Source: JBGSZX01 sp964640545 (GTDB lineage: Bacteria; Bdellovibrionota; UBA2428). From it: 16,933 nt of DNA. Shown piece after piece: positions 6,342-14,122 of this stretch (position 1 is its first letter; the number at the start of each line of letters is the position of its first letter). Under the pieces are notes generated by a model, which was not told the DNA's origin, searched no databases, and was given only the letters and a program-made list of their open reading frames with translations. The stretch is from assembly GCA_964640545.1 (NCBI GenBank), contig CAZXHL010000055.1, positions 1 to 16,933 of the forward strand, written 5' to 3'. The position numbers and the translations under genes are program-made.

Positions 6342-7757
6342 ATGCGTTTGAAGGTTTTAAAGCTTGGTAGCCTCCTATTGATCGGGCTCCCGGTGACTTT
6401 GTATATATTGTTCTATTTGTTTCTAAGCTTCGGCGAGTGGAGGGCCGGCCAAGATCGTGCGTTGGCGGAATCCATTTTTAAAAACAGCAAGGAAGCTCAC
6501 GAAATCTATCTTTTGGATCATGGAAAGTTGTCTCTAGCGGAGAGAATCAGGTTAATCAGATCTGCCGAAAAAAGCATTGAACTCGAATTCTTTATTTATA
6601 ACTTGGATGGGGCAGCTAGATTGATCACACATGAGCTTTTAAAAAAGGCGCAAGAGGGAGTAAGGGTAAGACTTTTAGTAGATTTCTCTGTGCCTGTTTT
6701 TGTGTTTGGGCCAGAGTATGCCTTTTATTTGAAGGAGCGTGGTGTTGAGGTTCGGTACTACAACACTAGCGGTCTAGAGAGGATCTTCGCAGTTCAACAT
6801 CGTAGTCATAGAAAGCTTCTAATCGTCGATGGTAAAAAGATGATTACCGGGGGCCGCAACATTGCAGACGAATATTTCGATCTTCACCAGTCCTATAACT
6901 TTCTAGATAGTGACATCTTTGTTAGTGGAGAAATTGTTGGAGCTGCTTTGTCTAGCTTTGAGCTTTACTGGAATTCGGAATATGCGAGTAGCCCTGAGGC
7001 TAGCTCTACGGACTTAGACCCAGAGGAGTTCGCTCATCTAAAAGAATTTTTTGTCCAGGACGTTGATCTTGGTGAAAAAGCAAATAGCATTCTCAGATCA
7101 GCTCCGAGTTCACTTGTGCAGCCTCATATCTGTAGGGACACAACGTTCGTCACAGATTTTCCTGGAGCCCTACAGGAAAACAGAAGAGTATTCTATGTGC
7201 TATCTGAGTTGTTTGCGTCGGCAGAAGAAGAAGTCATTGGTGAAAGTCCATACGTGGTCTTGAGGCGGGAAGGGCTGGACCTGATTCAATCTATGGTGTC
7301 GAAGGGAATTCGTACGAGATTGCTGAGCAATAGTCTATATTCGACCGACGCTTTTTACACGGTTGCAGCTCTTTGGCCAACACTCGACGATCTCTCTAAG
7401 ACAGGAATAGAGTTAATGGTCTATGGGGGGCGGGCGCCTGAGTACCATGAGGTAGGTCGGTATGGGATCCATTCGAAGCGTGCTGTCGTAGACAATAAGA
7501 CAGTTATTGTGGGTACTTACAACGTCGATCCTAGATCTGCGAATCTCAATTCAGAGTTGCTAGTTGTGTGCAAAGATCAGCCTGAACTAGCGCGTGAGGC
7601 AAAGCAATCTGTCTTGGATCGCATGACTCATTCCAAGTCAGTTGTTAATAGGGACCTTGTAGAGAAAGAAGTTCTCCTTGAGAATGCCCCACTGAAAGAT
7701 AGGGTATTGTTCTGGTTGTCGATGCCCTTGGCTAGTGGATTTGCTTTTCTTCTTTAA
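6342..7757 (+). CDS. phospholipase D family, cardiolipin synthase-like enzyme
   Basis: This 471-residue membrane-bound enzyme of the PLD superfamily would form or exchange phosphodiester bonds in phospholipids. A single N-terminal membrane segment (about 8-30) anchors it. Two HKD motifs are complete: H156-R-K158-LLIV-D163 followed by TGGRNIADEYFD, and H377-S-K379-RAVV-D384 followed by GTYNVDPRS and the Asn-Ser-Glu of ANLNSE. One motif comes from each half of the pseudo-dimer, as in ClsA/ClsB/YmdC-type enzymes. In the first half LEFFIYNLD (81-89) is the usual strand before the catalytic region. The C-terminus (454-471) is hydrophobic and ends abruptly, possibly an amphipathic membrane contact. 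It stands alone, convergent with the lipoprotein gene 23 bp away. The exact activity (cardiolipin synthase, transphosphatidylase or lipase) cannot be fixed from sequence. Confidence 0.87.
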   Translation: MRLKVLKLGSLLLIGLPVTLYILFYLFLSFGEWRAGQDRALAESIFKNSKEAHEIYLLDHGKLSLAERIRLIRSAEKSIELEFFIYNLDGAARLITHELLKKAQEGVRVRLLVDFSVPVFVFGPEYAFYLKERGVEVRYYNTSGLERIFAVQHRSHRKLLIVDGKKMITGGRNIADEYFDLHQSYNFLDSDIFVSGEIVGAALSSFELYWNSEYASSPEASSTDLDPEEFAHLKEFFVQDVDLGEKANSILRSAPSSLVQPHICRDTTFVTDFPGALQENRRVFYVLSELFASAEEEVIGESPYVVLRREGLDLIQSMVSKGIRTRLLSNSLYSTDAFYTVAALWPTLDDLSKTGIELMVYGGRAPEYHEVGRYGIHSKRAVVDNKTVIVGTYNVDPRSANLNSELLVVCKDQPELAREAKQSVLDRMTHSKSVVNRDLVEKEVLLENAPLKDRVLFWLSMPLASGFAFLL

Positions 7758-7780
7758 GTAATTTCAGAGTGTGTTTAGTT

Positions 7781-8368
7781 TTAGCGGCCGAGACATTTCT
7801 GTAAGGCATTGCGTGCCCCTGAGCAAAATCTTTTTGTGCCCATTGAATCGATTGGGAATTGAACAGGGTAGGGGCCTCGAACAAGCATATATTTGATCTT
7901 AAGGGAGCCTGGCAATCCAAAGCCATTGTTCTTGAGAAGATCAAACAGGTCACAATTTTTTAACTTTTTGTCAGTTGCTTCGGCTTCAAAAGCATTTTGG
8001 CTAAGGATCCAACACGGAACTTTGTTGTAGTCTCCGTCGTTCGGCTGTCTGCCTTCGCAATACCAGAGGGCGTAGCCTGATTCCGCTTTGTTCTTCACGA
8101 TTCGAATAAACTCGTTTTGTTTATCCTCACTTTTTTGGATCAAAGTTCCCCATTCAGAGATGACTTCATTGTTGAGCTGGGGTGTTACCGGAACGCCGTC
8201 TGGGGCACAGCTCTCGGGGGCTCGGGTTGGTAGGACAATTGGCTGTACTTCTGTTTCCTCGGCGTCAGAGCTTTGAACTTCTTCTGAGGAGGGGCTTCGT
8301 TGTGCACAGGTTGAAAACAGAACAGTAAGGAGGAGAATTTGGCCAAATTTGCCAGATAATCTTTGCAT
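7781..8368 (-). CDS. cysteine-rich secreted protein, possible lipoprotein
   Basis: No family is recognised. The 195-residue protein starts with a short basic n-region and a hydrophobic stretch (ILLLTVLFST) ending at C21, which is followed by AQRSPSSEE and an acidic, low-complexity linker (about 25-45). This is the layout of a lipoprotein, but the residue before the cysteine is Thr, not Gly/Ala/Ser, so the lipobox is atypical. The rest holds six cysteines (C54, C104, C119, C139, C182, C192), enough for three disulfides, which supports a periplasmic or surface domain. The gene faces the phospholipase D-like gene and diverges from the M42 peptidase gene. A TAAAAT hexamer lies 6 nt before the ATG and there is no Shine-Dalgarno. 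Confidence 0.72.
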   Translation of the reverse strand: MQRLSGKFGQILLLTVLFSTCAQRSPSSEEVQSSDAEETEVQPIVLPTRAPESCAPDGVPVTPQLNNEVISEWGTLIQKSEDKQNEFIRIVKNKAESGYALWYCEGRQPNDGDYNKVPCWILSQNAFEAEATDKKLKNCDLFDLLKNNGFGLPGSLKIKYMLVRGPYPVQFPIDSMGTKRFCSGARNALQKCLGR

Positions 8369-8374
8369 GCCTAA

Positions 8375-8380
8375 ATTTTA
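8375..8380 (-). promoter_or_regulatory. -10 box TAAAAT 6 nt before the start of the cysteine-rich protein gene
   Basis: On the minus strand TAAAAT (8380-8375) is followed by TTAGGC and then the ATG at 8368. It matches the sigma-70 -10 consensus at five of six positions. No convincing -35 box is visible 16-18 bp upstream. The spacing fits a leaderless transcript. Confidence 0.45.
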
Positions 8381-8456
8381 ACGCTTCTGGGGGGAGTTCG
8401 CGCGGAAAATCTGAGCTGATTATCGCCAAAAATTTTTCGATTCGAGCGGGAAAGAG

Positions 8457-9527
8457 ATGGCGGAGGGCATTGTTTCGTATTTATATGGTCAAATGAAACT
8501 TTTAAAAGAGCTATGCCAGGCCCCAGGAATACCAGGACGAGAACAAAGTGTGATTGATATCATGACAAGAGAGCTTAAAAAAACAGCCGATAGCGTGTTA
8601 GTTGATAGTTTCGGAAATGTTTTGGGGTTTAAAAAGTCCAATAAAAAGAATGCACCCAAGATCATGATCGCTGGTCATATGGATGAAATTGGCTTTGTTG
8701 TTTCTCATATCAATGAAAAGGGCTTTGTTTATTTCTCTGGTCGTGGTGGACATATTCCGAAAAATATCTGTGCGCAAAGAGTAAACATTTACGGCAAGAA
8801 GACTCTGTCTGGAGTGATTGAATCGGCTAGCAAGATTGGCCAACAATCAACTCGAAATGAATTGCCTTCGATCACTGATATGTATGTCGATACAGGTTAC
8901 ACCAAAAAAGAATTAGAAAAACTTATTGAAGTTGGTGACCCCATCGTCATGGATGGTCCTTTTGTAGAGCAGGGTCAGACCATGATGTCTAAAGCCTTCG
9001 ACAATCGTGTCGGATGTTATATCGTTTTAGAGGTAATGAAGAATCTCAAAGGCAAAAAGTTAGCTTGTGATGTTTATGCTCTTGGTAGTGCGCAAGAAGA
9101 AGTAGGTGTTCGAGGTGCAAAAGGGGCGGCAAAATCGGTCAACCCAGATATTGGAATTGCCCTCGACATTACCGCGGCCTTTGATACTCCAGGTGTTGCG
9201 CCCCAAAATCAGGTGACTCGTTTGGGTGAGGGTGTCGCCATCAAAATCAATGATATGGGTGCTATTTCTAATCACGGGATCGTGAAGCACTTTCGCGCTC
9301 TTGCTAAAAAACACAAGATTTCTCATCAGAACGAGATTCTTCCTTTTGGCGGGACGGATGCGATGGGCATGCAGCTCTTTGGGAGCGGAGCCGTTGGTTG
9401 TCTATCGATCCCCACGAGAAATGCGCACAGTGCAAATGAAATGATTAACAAAAACGATCTCAAGGCCTCGATCGACTTGCTAACCAAGTTTTTAGAAACA
9501 GCACACCTGGTGAAGTTAGAGTTCTAA
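8457..9527 (+). CDS. M42-family metallo-aminopeptidase (FrvX/glutamyl aminopeptidase type)
   Basis: This 356-residue cytoplasmic exopeptidase belongs to peptidase family M42, which assembles into large tetrahedral complexes and trims peptides. All ligands of the two-metal site are readable: H74 in AGHMDE, D182 in SKAFDNRVG, E215 next to the catalytic E214 in AQEEVG, D237 in ALDITAA, and H324 in NAHSANEM. The insert between the two halves of the catalytic domain (about 85-170) is the PDZ-like dimerisation domain. The ATG at 8457 is preceded by GGGAAAGAG, a usable Shine-Dalgarno. A second ATG at 8493 (MKLLKELCQAPGIPG) is where many family members begin, but it has no ribosome site, so I keep the first. 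The gene is followed by a weak hairpin and converges with arfB. Confidence 0.92.
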   Translation: MAEGIVSYLYGQMKLLKELCQAPGIPGREQSVIDIMTRELKKTADSVLVDSFGNVLGFKKSNKKNAPKIMIAGHMDEIGFVVSHINEKGFVYFSGRGGHIPKNICAQRVNIYGKKTLSGVIESASKIGQQSTRNELPSITDMYVDTGYTKKELEKLIEVGDPIVMDGPFVEQGQTMMSKAFDNRVGCYIVLEVMKNLKGKKLACDVYALGSAQEEVGVRGAKGAAKSVNPDIGIALDITAAFDTPGVAPQNQVTRLGEGVAIKINDMGAISNHGIVKHFRALAKKHKISHQNEILPFGGTDAMGMQLFGSGAVGCLSIPTRNAHSANEMINKNDLKASIDLLTKFLETAHLVKLEF

Positions 9528-9546
9528 ATGATGTCTGGTCGAATCA

Positions 9547-9566
9547 AGGGGCGTTCGAAAGCCTCT
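9547..9566 (+). terminator. weak hairpin between the convergent M42 and arfB genes
   Basis: AGGGGC and GCCTCT can pair (six pairs, one G-U) around the loop GTTCGAAA, which contains its own TTCGAA palindrome. The following bases (GATCTTCTTT) are only moderately T-rich. It lies 20 bp after the M42 stop codon. Its use as a bidirectional terminator is a guess. Confidence 0.25.
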
Positions 9567-9574
9567 GATCTTCT

Positions 9575-9991
9575 TTAGTCATCTCGACCGGGGGCTTTTC
9601 GATTCTTCTTTTTGGAGCCAACCTGTTTCTTCTCTTCGACTCGGCGTCTTTGCGAGCCTTTGGTTGGTTTGGTTTTGATTCTTTTCTTTGGTGCCGTCCA
9701 GCAGGCAAGTATAAGTTCACGAAGTTTTTGGTAGCAGAGTTCTTCATTGCGAACGAGGCTTCGGGTTTCGTCACAAGTAACGATAAATTCACCTTCAGAA
9801 TTGATTCGTGTCGCGTAAGATGTGGCCACTCTCGAACGGACTGCTGTGGGGATCCAGTCTGCACTCATCAGTTCGAATCGAAGCTCTATTTTGGTTTCGA
9901 CTTTGTTAACATGCTGGCCTCCGGCTCCCGAAGATCTAGACCGTTTTGTTTGGATTCGATTCTTCGGGATCTGAAAGTCACTCTTGTTCAT
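9575..9991 (-). CDS. arfB: alternative ribosome-rescue factor, peptidyl-tRNA hydrolase ArfB/YaeJ
   Basis: This 138-residue protein is homologous to the catalytic domain of class I release factors. SGAGGQHVNK (21-30) contains the GGQ loop (G24-G25-Q26) that hydrolyses peptidyl-tRNA, preceded by the basic segment QTKRSRS. There is no codon-recognition domain. The C-terminal third (about 100-138) is a Lys/Arg-rich tail beginning PKKRIKTKPTKGSQRRR, the signature by which ArfB enters the empty mRNA channel of stalled ribosomes. The length equals E. coli YaeJ (140). It lies 42 bp downstream of the mscS-type gene in the same direction. A TAGAGT hexamer 6 nt before the ATG suggests that it also has its own start site. 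Confidence 0.92.
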   Translation of the reverse strand: MNKSDFQIPKNRIQTKRSRSSGAGGQHVNKVETKIELRFELMSADWIPTAVRSRVATSYATRINSEGEFIVTCDETRSLVRNEELCYQKLRELILACWTAPKKRIKTKPTKGSQRRRVEEKKQVGSKKKNRKAPGRDD

Positions 9992-9997
9992 ATCTGA

Positions 9998-10025
9998 ACT
10001 CTAACCGCCGCCCACCAAAAAGCAA
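9998..10025 (-). promoter_or_regulatory. candidate leaderless promoter of arfB
   Basis: On the minus strand TTGCTT (10025-10020), 16 bp, then TAGAGT (10003-9998) stand 6 nt before the ATG at 9991. The -35 match is weak. If real, it separates arfB from read-through of the gene before it. Confidence 0.35.
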
Positions 10026-10033
10026 AGAGTGTC

Positions 10034-10876
10034 TTAGTTCTTGGCGTCGTGATTGTAAATGTGGACGTCACGCTGAGGGAACGGAATGCTGATCTTGGCT
10101 TCGTCTAACGCTTTTTTTACGCGTTCTTGAAAGTCAAAGAACACGCCCCAGTAGTCCGGTGTTTTCACCCAAGACCTAAAGGCAAAGTTGACTGAGCTGT
10201 CTGCCATGGCAGAAACCGCGATGAATGGAGCGGGATCTTTGAGGACTCGTGGGTCGCTTTCTGCAATCTTTTTCAAGATCTCTCGAACAGCATCAATGTT
10301 AGCTGAATAGCTGACGCCGACGGTGATGTCGACACGGCGAATGGCTTCCGCGGTTACGTTTACAATGGTTCCAGCCGCTAAAGCGCCATTGGGTAGGATA
10401 ACCCTGCGGTTATCGAGCTTATTAAGCCAGGTGTGAAAAACATCGATCTTCTGAACCGTACCTTCTTCTCCTTGGGCAAGGATGTAATCACCCGTCTTAA
10501 AGGGCTTGAAGATCAATAGCACGACTCCGCCAGCGAAGTTTGAGAGACTGCCCTGGAGGGCGAGGCCCACTGCTAAACCTGCCGCACCTAGAATAGCGAC
10601 AAAAGATGTTGTCTGAAATCCGACCATTTCTGCAACAGATACAAAAAGAGCCACTTTAAGCATGATGCTAACGAAACCTTCTAAGAAGCTTTCTAGGCTT
10701 GGGTCGAATTTCCTTTTCTCGAATTGGACGTGGATAAAGTGAACTAGTCTGCGGATAAACCAAAGACCGACAATGAGCGAGACAATCGCAAGCAACAAAT
10801 CAGGCAGGAAATTCATAAACTGCGTGATAAATTGAGAGATTAATTTTTCGATGTTGAGATTTTGAATCTTTTCCAT
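10034..10876 (-). CDS. small-conductance mechanosensitive channel, MscS family
   Basis: This inner-membrane channel opens under membrane tension and releases solutes in hypo-osmotic shock. Of about 280 residues the first half holds three membrane helices: TM1 at about 25-45, TM2 at about 65-87 and the pore helix TM3 at about 93-127. TM3 carries the Gly/Ala-rich pattern GAAGLAVGLALQGSLSNFAGG, cut here at a kink before VVLLIFKPFKTGD. The MscS beta domain follows with EGTVQKI and NRRVILPNGAL, then the alpha/beta cytoplasmic domain ending in FPQRDVHI, as in short MscS proteins. Two in-frame ATGs exist (10882 and 10876). I prefer 10876, which is 6 nt after a TACTAA box; neither has a Shine-Dalgarno. 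An inverted repeat spans the start (see 10868-10901). It lies 57 bp after tex in the same direction. Confidence 0.92.
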   Translation of the reverse strand: MEKIQNLNIEKLISQFITQFMNFLPDLLLAIVSLIVGLWFIRRLVHFIHVQFEKRKFDPSLESFLEGFVSIMLKVALFVSVAEMVGFQTTSFVAILGAAGLAVGLALQGSLSNFAGGVVLLIFKPFKTGDYILAQGEEGTVQKIDVFHTWLNKLDNRRVILPNGALAAGTIVNVTAEAIRRVDITVGVSYSANIDAVREILKKIAESDPRVLKDPAPFIAVSAMADSSVNFAFRSWVKTPDYWGVFFDFQERVKKALDEAKISIPFPQRDVHIYNHDAKN

Positions 10877-10901
10877 GGCCATTTAGTAGGTCATGGAAAA
10901 G
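10868..10901. repeat. 10-bp inverted repeat over the start of the mscS-type gene
   Basis: CTTTTCCATG (10868-10877) and CATGGAAAAG (10892-10901) are perfect inverted copies with a 14-bp gap. In a leadered mRNA they would form a hairpin holding the ATG at 10876 in the stem and the ATG at 10882 in the loop. In a leaderless transcript only one arm is transcribed, and the pair would instead flank the -10 box as a DNA operator. Confidence 0.5.
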
Positions 10902-10911
10902 TGTAAATCAA
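10883..10911 (-). promoter_or_regulatory. candidate promoter of the mscS-type gene
   Basis: On the minus strand TTGATT (10911-10906), 17 bp, TACTAA (10888-10883), then 6 nt to the ATG at 10876. The -35 equals the one before 14123. The -10 lacks the final T of TANNNT, so it is a weaker member of the set. Confidence 0.4.
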
Positions 10912-10933
10912 CGAATTTTTAAAACTCTAGGTT

Positions 10934-13255
10934 TTATCTCTTGAGCTGTCCTAATTTTGCGAAGGGATTGTTTTTGAAGTCTTCTCTCGGAGCTGCTTTG
11001 CCTCCGCCGGAGCTTTGTCCTCGCTTTTGAGTCTGAGGACTGCCTTGTAGGCGCGAATTTGATGCAGAAGAAGTTTGTTCCTCAAGTCTCATACTTAGTG
11101 CAATCTGTTTTTTGGCTTGGTTAACTTCAATCACTCTGACTTTGACTGTTTGCCCTGTCTCAACAACTTCCCTTGGGTCTTTCACGAAGTTATGGCTCAT
11201 TTGAGAGATGTGTACGAGCCCGTCTTGATGAACGCCAATATCCACAAAAGCTCCGAAATTGGTGACGTTCGTGACGATTCCAGGGCAAATCATTCCTAGC
11301 TCAAGGTCTTTGATCTCCGAAATATCATCGCGAAAACTCATCGCCTCAAAAGCGTCGCGAGGGTCGCGGCCTGGCTTCTCCAGTTCTTGAAGGACGTCAT
11401 TGAACGTAAAATCTCCCCACTTGGCTTTAAGCTCTTTGGCTTTGCTGAGAATCTTTGCGCCCTCTTTGCCAAGAAGATCTGAAATCTTGATGCCACTTTG
11501 TTTGGCGTGAAGCTCAAGGTCTTCGTATCGCTCGGGATGAACTCCTGTTTTGTCGAGAGGATGATCAGAGTCCATCACACGAAGGAATCCTGCAGCTTGC
11601 TCGAAAACCTTGTCAGAAAAACGCGCAACTTTAAGAAGAGTTTTTTTGTTTTTAAAGAGGCCGTTGCTTTCTCGATGTTTCAAAATATTTTTTGCAAGTG
11701 TTGGCCCGATCCCTGAGACTCGTGCGAGCAAATATTCAGATGCGGTGTTGAGGTCTACGCCTACTTTGTTCACGCAGGTGTCGACAACCGATTCAAGTGC
11801 TTTCTTAAGGGCGGGTTGCGAGACATCATGTTGATATTGTCCAACGCCGATGCTTTTCGGGTCGATTTTGACAAGTTCTGCTAGCGGGTCCTGAAGCCTT
11901 CGGGCAATCGAGATCGCGCCACGAACCGTAAGGTCTAAATCTGGAAATTCTTTGCGAGCCACTTCGCTTGCACTGTAGATGCTCGCCCCCGATTCGTTCA
12001 CTAGTATTACGGGAATCTTAGAGTGAGGACTTCCTTTGAGTGCCGATCTAAAAAAAACTTCCGTTTCGCGGCCCGCGGTTCCGTTTCCGACGGCAATGGC
12101 TTCAATCTTGAAATGATCGAGTAGCGAAGGCAAAGCAGCTTTTGCTTGTTCTTGCTGGGGCCCTGTTTGCAAGTGGAAGACTCCGTGATGAAGCATTTTT
12201 CCAGATTGGTCGACGATGGCAAGTTTGCAGCCTGTTCGAATACCGGGGTCTACTCCGAGAACACACTTTGATCCCAATGGCGGAGACAGTAAAACCTGGC
12301 TGACATTGTTTGAGAAAACCTGGATCGCTTCAGAGTCTGCAATGTCTTTGAGATGTTTGTGAAGTTCGTTGGTGATGCTCGGGCTTATGTAAACTTTGAA
12401 TGCCATCTTGGCACATTTTTTAAGGGTCTCAGCGCAAGCTGAGTTTTTGTGGGCTCCGCATTCTTCTTCTAGGCGTTTGATGAGTTGTGCTTCAAAGGCC
12501 TCTTCTTGTCCAGGGGCTCCACTAATGCTGAGAGAAAGTTCTTCTTCCAGCCAGCCTCGGCGCATAGCTAGGTAACGGTGTGTGTTTTCTTTTTTTTGTA
12601 GCGTAGTTACGCCTTCACTAAACTCGAAATATTTATCAAACTTGCTTGGAGTTTGGGCCTTCGTGCCTTTCTTGCTGTGGACATAGGAGTTCTTAAAGAA
12701 TTGATCCCTAATGTACTGCCTGTTCTCGACATTTTCGGAAAGCTTTTCAATGATAATGTCACAAGCACCTTTGAGGGCTGTTTCGACATCAGGAATTTTT
12801 TTGGTCTTGTCTATGAACTTAACTGCTTCAGTTTCGGGAGACACAGATCCGCCGGTGCTCCCTTGTTCCCAAATCCAGTTTGCGAGCGGCTCAAGACCAG
12901 CTTCACGGGCAATGACAGCTTTGGTTTTGCGTTTTAATTTGAAGGGAAGGTAGATGTCCTCGAGTTGGGCGAGAACAAAGGTGCTCATGATTTTGTTTTT
13001 GAGGGCGTCAGTAAGCTTTTCTTGCTTAAGGATTTCGCTACAAATGTATTCTTGTCTTTTTGTGATTTGTTCCCAGTTTTCTTTGGCGTCTAGAACCTGT
13101 TGAATTTGAACTTCGTCGAGATTTCCAGTCATTTCTTTTCGGTAGCGGGCCATGAAAGGAACCGTTGCGCCCTCAGCAGCTAGTTTGATAACTGATTCTG
13201 CAGATTTTAAAGAAATATTTTCGAGAGATGATTTAAACCAAGCTTCTAAATTCAT
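10934..13255 (-). CDS. tex: Tex, S1-domain transcription/RNA-associated protein
   Basis: This is a full-length, 773-residue homologue of the bacterial Tex (toxin expression) protein and of the yeast Spt6 core, a nucleic-acid-binding protein acting in transcription. Domains in order: an N-terminal helix-turn-helix/helical region (about 1-320) with the conserved VPFMARYRKEMTGNLDE (32-48), a YqgF/RNase H-like domain beginning VLGVDPGIRTGCKLA (332-346), helix-hairpin-helix repeats (about 500-565, SGIGPTLAKNILKHR), and the S1 RNA-binding domain (652-725, with GIVTNVTNFGAFVDIGVHQDGLVHISQ in two parts). A Ser/Gln/Gly-rich linker and the usual NPFAKLGQLKR end follow. It is the first of three minus-strand genes (tex, mscS-type, arfB). 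An AT hairpin (TAAAAC/GTTTTA) overlaps its stop codon but looks too weak to end transcription. No Shine-Dalgarno or near -10 box precedes its ATG. Confidence 0.96.
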   Translation of the reverse strand: MNLEAWFKSSLENISLKSAESVIKLAAEGATVPFMARYRKEMTGNLDEVQIQQVLDAKENWEQITKRQEYICSEILKQEKLTDALKNKIMSTFVLAQLEDIYLPFKLKRKTKAVIAREAGLEPLANWIWEQGSTGGSVSPETEAVKFIDKTKKIPDVETALKGACDIIIEKLSENVENRQYIRDQFFKNSYVHSKKGTKAQTPSKFDKYFEFSEGVTTLQKKENTHRYLAMRRGWLEEELSLSISGAPGQEEAFEAQLIKRLEEECGAHKNSACAETLKKCAKMAFKVYISPSITNELHKHLKDIADSEAIQVFSNNVSQVLLSPPLGSKCVLGVDPGIRTGCKLAIVDQSGKMLHHGVFHLQTGPQQEQAKAALPSLLDHFKIEAIAVGNGTAGRETEVFFRSALKGSPHSKIPVILVNESGASIYSASEVARKEFPDLDLTVRGAISIARRLQDPLAELVKIDPKSIGVGQYQHDVSQPALKKALESVVDTCVNKVGVDLNTASEYLLARVSGIGPTLAKNILKHRESNGLFKNKKTLLKVARFSDKVFEQAAGFLRVMDSDHPLDKTGVHPERYEDLELHAKQSGIKISDLLGKEGAKILSKAKELKAKWGDFTFNDVLQELEKPGRDPRDAFEAMSFRDDISEIKDLELGMICPGIVTNVTNFGAFVDIGVHQDGLVHISQMSHNFVKDPREVVETGQTVKVRVIEVNQAKKQIALSMRLEEQTSSASNSRLQGSPQTQKRGQSSGGGKAAPREDFKNNPFAKLGQLKR

Positions 13256-13332
13256 AAGGTTGGCATGCTCTTATTTTGTGCTCTCGTTATCAAGAGGCTT
13301 GCGAGAATTTTACTGACGCGTTAGGAAATATC

Positions 13333-14091
13333 ATGGATCATCAAATCAAAGATAAGTGCCCAATTTCCAAGGACCAGTCCAAAGTTCCGTCCAAAGTTCC
13401 GTCCAAAGTTCCGTCCAAAGTTCCGTGCGAAGGTGTGGGCGATAATTTTGAGATGAGCTCCCTCTTAAGGGCCCAGGAGAAAACATGGGAACTTGTCGAA
13501 GAGCTGAGAAAATTAATTAAAATTGGATTGAAAGAAAAAGAAGCCATCAAGTTATGTGATGAGCTATTTGCGGCGCATGGTATATCTAAGAAATGGCATA
13601 AAAATCGAATTCGATTTGGCACCAATACCCTTACCGCTTTTAAAGAAGATTCTGATTTTGAATATGTGCTTAAGGATGATGATATTTTCTTTGTGGACAT
13701 CGGGCCTGTTATAGATGGTTATGAGGGAGATGCGGGACAGACCTTTGTTGTTGGGGATGATCCTGAAAAGCTAGCTTGCGCCAAAGCCTCTAGGGAATTG
13801 TTTTTGAAATGCGAAAAGCAGTGCTTTGAGGCCAAGATGTCCGGTCAGAAATTGTATGAGTGGGCCCAGGGACAAGCTCGAGATCTCGGCTGGGAGTTAA
13901 ATATGAAAAGTTTGGGGCACCGGGTGGCTGATTTCCCGCATGCTCTCCATCACAAAGGTACATTGGCAGAGGCGCAGTTTGAGCCGAGCGAGGGGCTTTG
14001 GGTGCTGGAAATTCAGCTCCGTCACCCCCAAAAGGAGTATGGTTCCTTTTTTGAGGATATTTTGCGCAAAGATCGTCTGTCGACATGTTGA
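13333..14091 (+). CDS. M24-family metallopeptidase (Xaa-Pro/methionine aminopeptidase fold)
   Basis: This 252-residue cytoplasmic protein has the pita-bread fold of peptidase family M24 but lacks the N-terminal creatinase domain of prolidases. The five metal ligands are present: D122 in FFVDIGPV, D133 in GYEGDAGQTF, H196 in LGHRV, E227 in VLEIQLR and E241 in FFEDIL. The core begins near MSSLLRAQEKTW (41-52). The start at 13333 is supported by TTAGGAAAT ending 3 nt before the ATG. A TTG at 13276 would only add a tail, and an ATG at 13453 would start exactly at the conserved part. Between them residues 16-31 are SKVP four times, encoded by a perfect 12-bp tandem repeat. The gene diverges from tex. 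Its substrate is unknown; homologues are usually annotated as peptidases or aminopeptidases. Confidence 0.85.
   Translation: MDHQIKDKCPISKDQSKVPSKVPSKVPSKVPCEGVGDNFEMSSLLRAQEKTWELVEELRKLIKIGLKEKEAIKLCDELFAAHGISKKWHKNRIRFGTNTLTAFKEDSDFEYVLKDDDIFFVDIGPVIDGYEGDAGQTFVVGDDPEKLACAKASRELFLKCEKQCFEAKMSGQKLYEWAQGQARDLGWELNMKSLGHRVADFPHALHHKGTLAEAQFEPSEGLWVLEIQLRHPQKEYGSFFEDILRKDRLSTC
13377..13424 (+). repeat. four perfect tandem copies of a 12-bp unit
   Basis: GTCCAAAGTTCC occurs four times without a mismatch and without spacing (48 bp). Twelve is a multiple of three, so copy changes keep the reading frame; the units encode SKVP in the poorly conserved N-terminus of the M24 peptidase. If translation really begins at 13453 the array would lie in the leader instead. 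Confidence 0.95.
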
Positions 14092-14116
14092 TTTTGTTTC
14101 TTGCAAAGCCTAGTGT
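14088..14116 (+). promoter_or_regulatory. candidate leaderless promoter of the small membrane protein gene
   Basis: TTGATT (14088-14093), 17 bp, TAGTGT (14111-14116), then 6 nt to the ATG at 14123. The -35 overlaps the stop codon of the M24 gene. Spacing and the -35 are identical to those before the mscS-type gene. There is no Shine-Dalgarno. Confidence 0.4.
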
Positions 14117-14122
14117 GGCCTC

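Noticed and set aside
10915..10940. TAAAAC/GTTTTA hairpin at the tex stop codon as a terminator
   Set aside because: A six-base AT-rich stem without a clear T-run; not convincing.
13276..13332. TTG start extending the M24 peptidase upstream
   Set aside because: No ribosome site, rare start codon, and the ATG at 13333 has a Shine-Dalgarno.
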